Of a DNA stretch of 64,000 nucleotides, positions 60,121 to 64,000 are shown piece after piece (positions within the stretch are counted from its first letter, which is position 1; the number at the start of each line of letters is the position of its first letter). The notes beneath the pieces were generated by a model, which worked only from the letters and a program-made list of their open reading frames with translations, was not told where the DNA came from and made no database searches. The translations under genes were made by a program, and so were the position numbers. Location of the stretch: assembly GCA_965153355.1 (NCBI GenBank), contig OZ231127.1:52824001-52888000 (forward strand), given 5' to 3'. The DNA is from Flaccisagitta enflata (lineage: Eukaryota > Chaetognatha > Sagittoidea > Aphragmophora).

Positions 60121-60449
60121 TCTTTTTGTTTAACAGTCATGTTATACCCCATTCCGCTTTGAGTTCCCTCTGTTCAACTGTGAGACCCTTAAACCTTTGG
60201 CTATAACCTCAACAGCCTTTCTTCAACATTCCATTGGCTTCCATCATCCTTTAGAATGGGCGATAAAATGGTGGTTGCCCCCTCCGCTTCCGCTTCCGCT
60301 CTCAGTGCGTGTTCTTCATGCTTCCATTTACAGTGTTAAAGTGTTCAATTTTTTTTTACCCGAGTGAATTGATTTGGGGTTGATTGAAAAGTTATTTATA
60401 ACATCCGTCCAAACCTGTACATCGGATCACATTCATCTTGAGAAAATTG

Positions 60450-60772
<323 letters not shown>

Positions 60773-60991
60773 CGTATATTTTTACCATTCCTTGCACATT
60801 TCTTTTCCTTATCATCCAAAGTTTGTTACCAAATTATACTGCGGTTGTTGCATTTGGATGGTATAGGAAGACGAATACTGACTCATTGTCTTCATATTTC
60901 TATCGAAAAGAATTCTTGACAAAATATAAGCTGAAGGAAGTTCTTTTTTGTCTGGGTACAACTTTCATTCTATTTCTTTCCTTCTTCCTTG

Positions 60992-61272
60992 TTTAGATGC
61001 GTCCTCGCATCTCTATAAGAGGTCATGTCTGTCCGTCGGTCGGTTGGTCTGTCCATCACACAAATATTTAATTCATGGGATCATTGCATTCCCTCATTGA
61101 TTGATTAGTTGATTCATTGATTGATTGATTGATTGATTCATTGATTCATTGATTCATTGATTCATTGATTCATTGATTCATTCATTCATTCATTCATTTG
61201 TTTCATTCGTTCATCTAGGAAAAAAGATGTTCATTCACAGAGGACGCATCGTTGGCCTATTTGGCCTAGTTT
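60992..61272 (-). mobile_element. Family B-like repeat with internal (ATTG)n expansion
   Basis: TTTAGATGCGTCCTCGCATC hairpin and (GGTC) core at the left, GTTGGCCTATTTGGCCTAGT at the right. The (ATTG/ATTC)n array at about 61085-61200 has expanded inside. Confidence 0.55.
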
Positions 61273-61280
61273 TCTCATTA

Positions 61281-61516
61281 TAGTCGCTGGCTAAGCAACT
61301 CTATAAGAGGCTTTGTCCGTCTGAAAGAAGGTCTGTCCGTAACGCGGAATTTTGGATAACGCTTAATTCACTGAAATAGTGAATTTTGAGCATTACTGCC
61401 CCTGCTCAGCCACATAATTGCCCCCGCTCTGTCACATACTGCCCGCGCTCACCCGCATTACTGCTCCTGCCCACATTTCAGCGACTACTTATTGGCCGTG
61501 TATCCGGCCTTGTTTT
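61281..61516 (-). mobile_element. Family C repeat, uninterrupted
   Basis: TAGTCGCTGGCTAAGCAACT, GTCCGTAACGCGGAATTTTG, GCGACTACTTATTGGCCGTG then TATCCGGCCTTGTT. Serves as the empty-site paralogue for 59301-60120. Confidence 0.8.
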
Positions 61517-61669
61517 AACTACCAACTCTTATTCTTCATCCTAATTTTCTTCCCTATTGAATTTTTTTCTTATCAAATAGGGAAGAGAAAAAATTGAAAG
61601 CCACAGGCTAAATAAAATGAGCTTGTGTGAGCGTGAGTGTGCGTGTGTGTGCGTTGGGTGGTGTGGTTG

Positions 61670-61674
<5 letters not shown>

Positions 61675-61722
<48 letters not shown>

Positions 61723-61790
61723 TATCATCTCTATCAACATAGCCTCTAGTCTAACTTCTGTTCACAATTTAGGATTAGTTGTCGCTGACG

Positions 61791-61880
<90 letters not shown>

Positions 61881-61884
61881 TGTT

Positions 61885-61935
<51 letters not shown>
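61675..61935. repeat. (GA)n and (TTG)n microsatellites
   Basis: GA 61675-61716; TTG 61789-61935 with one break. Confidence 0.95.
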
Positions 61936-61936
<1 letters not shown>

Positions 61937-62212
61937 CAATTCCTGCGCGCGCGACGTGTTTCTATTTCATTTTCTTTCTTTTTTTTTCTTTTGTTATCCT
62001 TTTCAAATATCATTAAAAAAAACAAATTCTGTTTTCGCCTGTACGACGGTCTGCGCCTTTTATAGTGTTGAACTGCGCTTCCCACGAAAACAAATCTTAA
62101 GGAGCCTGTTTTCTTATTTGTTTTCTATATCAATATATACATGTGTGGATTTTTAAAAATTTGATAATTGAAAAGCCAAGACAGTACGGACAGACCAAAG
62201 GAAAAAGCAGCT

Positions 62213-62531
62213 GAATGAATGAATGAATGAACATTGAACAAATAAATGAATAAATTAATGAATTATTGAATTAATGAATTAATGAATGAATGAATGAATG
62301 AATGAATGAATGAATGAATGAATGAATGAATGAATGAATGAATGAATGAATGAATGAACGAATGAATGATTGAATGAATGAATGAATGAATGGATGAACA
62401 AATGAATGAATGAATGAATAAATGAATGAATGAATGAATGAATGAATTGATGAATGAATGAATGAATGAATGAATGAATGAATGAATGAATGAATGAATG
62501 AATGAATGAATGAATGAATGAATGAATGAAT
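62213..62531. repeat. (GAAT)n microsatellite, about 320 bp
   Basis: Tetranucleotide array with scattered variants; gives (IHSF)n frames on the minus strand. Confidence 0.95.
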
Positions 62532-62568
62532 GGTTGATGAAATGAAAATTGAAAGAACCTCTGAAAGG

Positions 62569-62650
62569 AAAACAAGGCCGAGTAGTCCAATACGTGCGCC
62601 ATTTTGATCGTCGAATGAATGCGTGACCAACCGACAAAAGTAACAAAGTT
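62569..62650 (+). mobile_element. Family B fragment
   Basis: AAAACAAGGCCGAGTAGTCC, GATCGTCGAATGAATGCGTG, ACCAACCGAC; the terminal hairpin is lost. Confidence 0.6.
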
Positions 62651-63267
62651 TTTTTAAGAAAATGGCACCGATCTTTGATAAGTAATCGTTTGACCTTTAA
62701 CTATTTTTGCAGGAGATGTGAAAGAAGGACAACATTTCTACCCAACACTTAGCAAGCTAGGGATGCGAGCCTTTGGAGCTCTCAATGGTGTTTATGTCTA
62801 ACTGCCACTCTGCCAGTCAGGCGCATGTATACTTTCTCACAACTTCTACTTTTATTGCCCTCGAAGGCTTTAGTCCCTTGCTAGTTGTGTCCGTCCGTCC
62901 ATCGCGTCAGTCCGTCCGTAATGCTCGAGTCGGAAAGCATAAGAACGGGCATATTGCCGGCATTTCCTTGATGGGTAACGGCCCTGTAGCTGACCCTGTT
63001 TTCCCTTCTTTTTTTCCTTTTTTTTTTTTTCTTTTGCTCTACCAAACTCGACCGGCTTCAACCCGTCCGTTACAACAATCGATCACTTTTCACTTACTCC
63101 ATGGAAAGCCGAGTATTATTTGCCTCAAAGCCCTTCCAACATGAGCGCCAATCGTCAATCGTGTGCCCAAGAGGCCGAAACCATGGCTTTTGCTTTCGAG
63201 TGTGTTTGTCTGGAGCTAGTCACTGAATCACGAACTTTGAGCTGGAAATGAGGCCAGTAAAGCCCCA

Positions 63268-63301
63268 TTCCACTGAAGCACGACTTCGTGCTTCAGTGGA
63301 A
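63268..63301. repeat. 34-bp near-perfect palindrome
   Basis: Half-site TTCCACTGAAGCACGA followed, after two bases, by its exact reverse complement. The second copy is at 63928-63961. Confidence 0.95.
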
Positions 63302-63435
63302 TTGACTTTTGACCTATTTTCATAATGCAATGAAACAAAGAATCAATCCAGTTTTTCTTTGATTGGTCACAACAATTCATTTCAGTGCAATTAAAAACTT
63401 TTTTATTTCTCTTATTAAAATAAAAAAAGGTTTTT

Positions 63436-63596
63436 CTTTTTAGTTGCGGACTTGCAACTCTATAAGAGGCTTTGTCTGTCCGTCGGTTGGTCGGTTGGTC
63501 GGTTGGTCGGTCACGCTCAAGTTGAAAAGTGGCAAAACGCGTATTTCCGCCCCTGCCCACCCGTCCGCAACTGGTGGCCGTGTATCCGGCCTTGTT
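63436..63596 (-). mobile_element. Family A repeat, well preserved
   Basis: TTTTTAGTTGCGGACTTGCA then ACTCTATAAGAGGCTTTGTC, a (GGTC)n core, CGCCCCTGCCCACCCGTCCG and GTGTATCCGGCCTTGTT. Confidence 0.85.
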
Positions 63597-63927
63597 ATCA
63601 TAAAATGTTGTCTCTGGAAAATTTCTCTCAATTTTTTTTTCTTATAACGCTTTTTTTTTCATGACAAGAACGTTTTTATGAAAAAAAAAGTTTTTATTCT
63701 GATAAAATCTTGATAGATGTGAAAATATATTTTACTCTTGTTCTCAACATTTTTTTTATTTAGTAAGTCAACTTAGATGAAGAGAAAAGGTAAGAGGTAA
63801 GTAGAAAGGAGATCATTCTTCAGATAAAAGTAAATGAAGAATACTTTGACTATCTTTGCTTCAATGAAAAAATCAGTTATCTCTAATTCCATTGAAGCTC
63901 AAATTGCAGAGCACTAGTTAGTCTTCA

Positions 63928-63961
63928 TTCCACTGAAGCACGACGTCGTGCTTCAGTGGAA
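63928..63961. repeat. 34-bp perfect palindrome
   Basis: Same half-site TTCCACTGAAGCACGA with centre CG, so the palindrome is perfect over 34 bp. The flanks of the two copies (CATTCCACTG) are similar only briefly. Confidence 0.95.
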
Positions 63962-64000
63962 AAAATTTTAACTTAGACACAATTTTCGTGATTGAAGGGT

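Noticed and set aside
60831-60868. Micro-exon FVTKLYCGCCIWM after CATCCAAAG
   Set aside because: Very short, flanked by a huge microsatellite, weak sites.
62263-62646. (IHSF)n frames
   Set aside because: (GAAT)n microsatellite.
62713-62802. Possible third exon of the 55064 gene
   Set aside because: Good acceptor and a protein-like frame, but the phase does not match the preceding exon and no donor is clear.

Overview
This is animal nuclear DNA, probably from an invertebrate bilaterian; I cannot name the species. The evidence is split genes with GT-AG introns, long runs of di-, tri- and tetranucleotide microsatellites, and dense short non-autonomous transposons. Nothing in it looks prokaryotic. 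Most long open frames here are microsatellites read through in several frames (poly-His-Thr, Ser-Leu, Cys-Val, Arg-Glu, Asp, Met) and are not genes.

The backbone is one large minus-strand gene, 51194 down to 3932: an L1CAM/neuroglian-type neural cell adhesion molecule. Twelve exons can be placed to the base. They join in frame into 594 complete codons that hold the end of a signal peptide and six Ig domains, each Ig domain split over two exons. The start exon is not found; the fibronectin III, transmembrane and cytoplasmic exons should lie beyond the left edge. Introns range from about 0.4 to 12.7 kb.

Nested in the last 12.7-kb intron (4081-16799), on the opposite strand, is a complete second gene (6559-15725). 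It has a signal-peptide exon, one 2.2-kb exon for a roughly 730-residue cysteine-rich ectodomain, then small exons for a multi-pass, 7TM-type receptor: 1132 residues if seven exons are joined. Its ectodomain contains a recurring C-x6-C-x5-C module that I do not recognise. A further 57-nt exon seems to have been split by a transposon.

From 55 kb rightwards two small plus-strand exons suggest another secreted or membrane protein; this is tentative.

The rest is introns or intergenic DNA filled with mobile-element debris: (A) at least three related short families that begin AACAAGGCC, carry a (CCGA)n-like core and end in a hairpin plus CTAAAAA; (B) TA-flanked MITEs with CTATGGCAAAAAA-type ends, one with a visible empty-site paralogue; (C) foldback elements with GGGCAGCGGCC ends around a 20-bp minisatellite; (D) a pogo/Tigger-like MITE; (E) an inverted pair of tRNA-derived SINE-like units; (F) a broken non-LTR retrotransposon interrupted by a foldback element. 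Splice sites and element ends were read by eye; no alignment or domain search was run.
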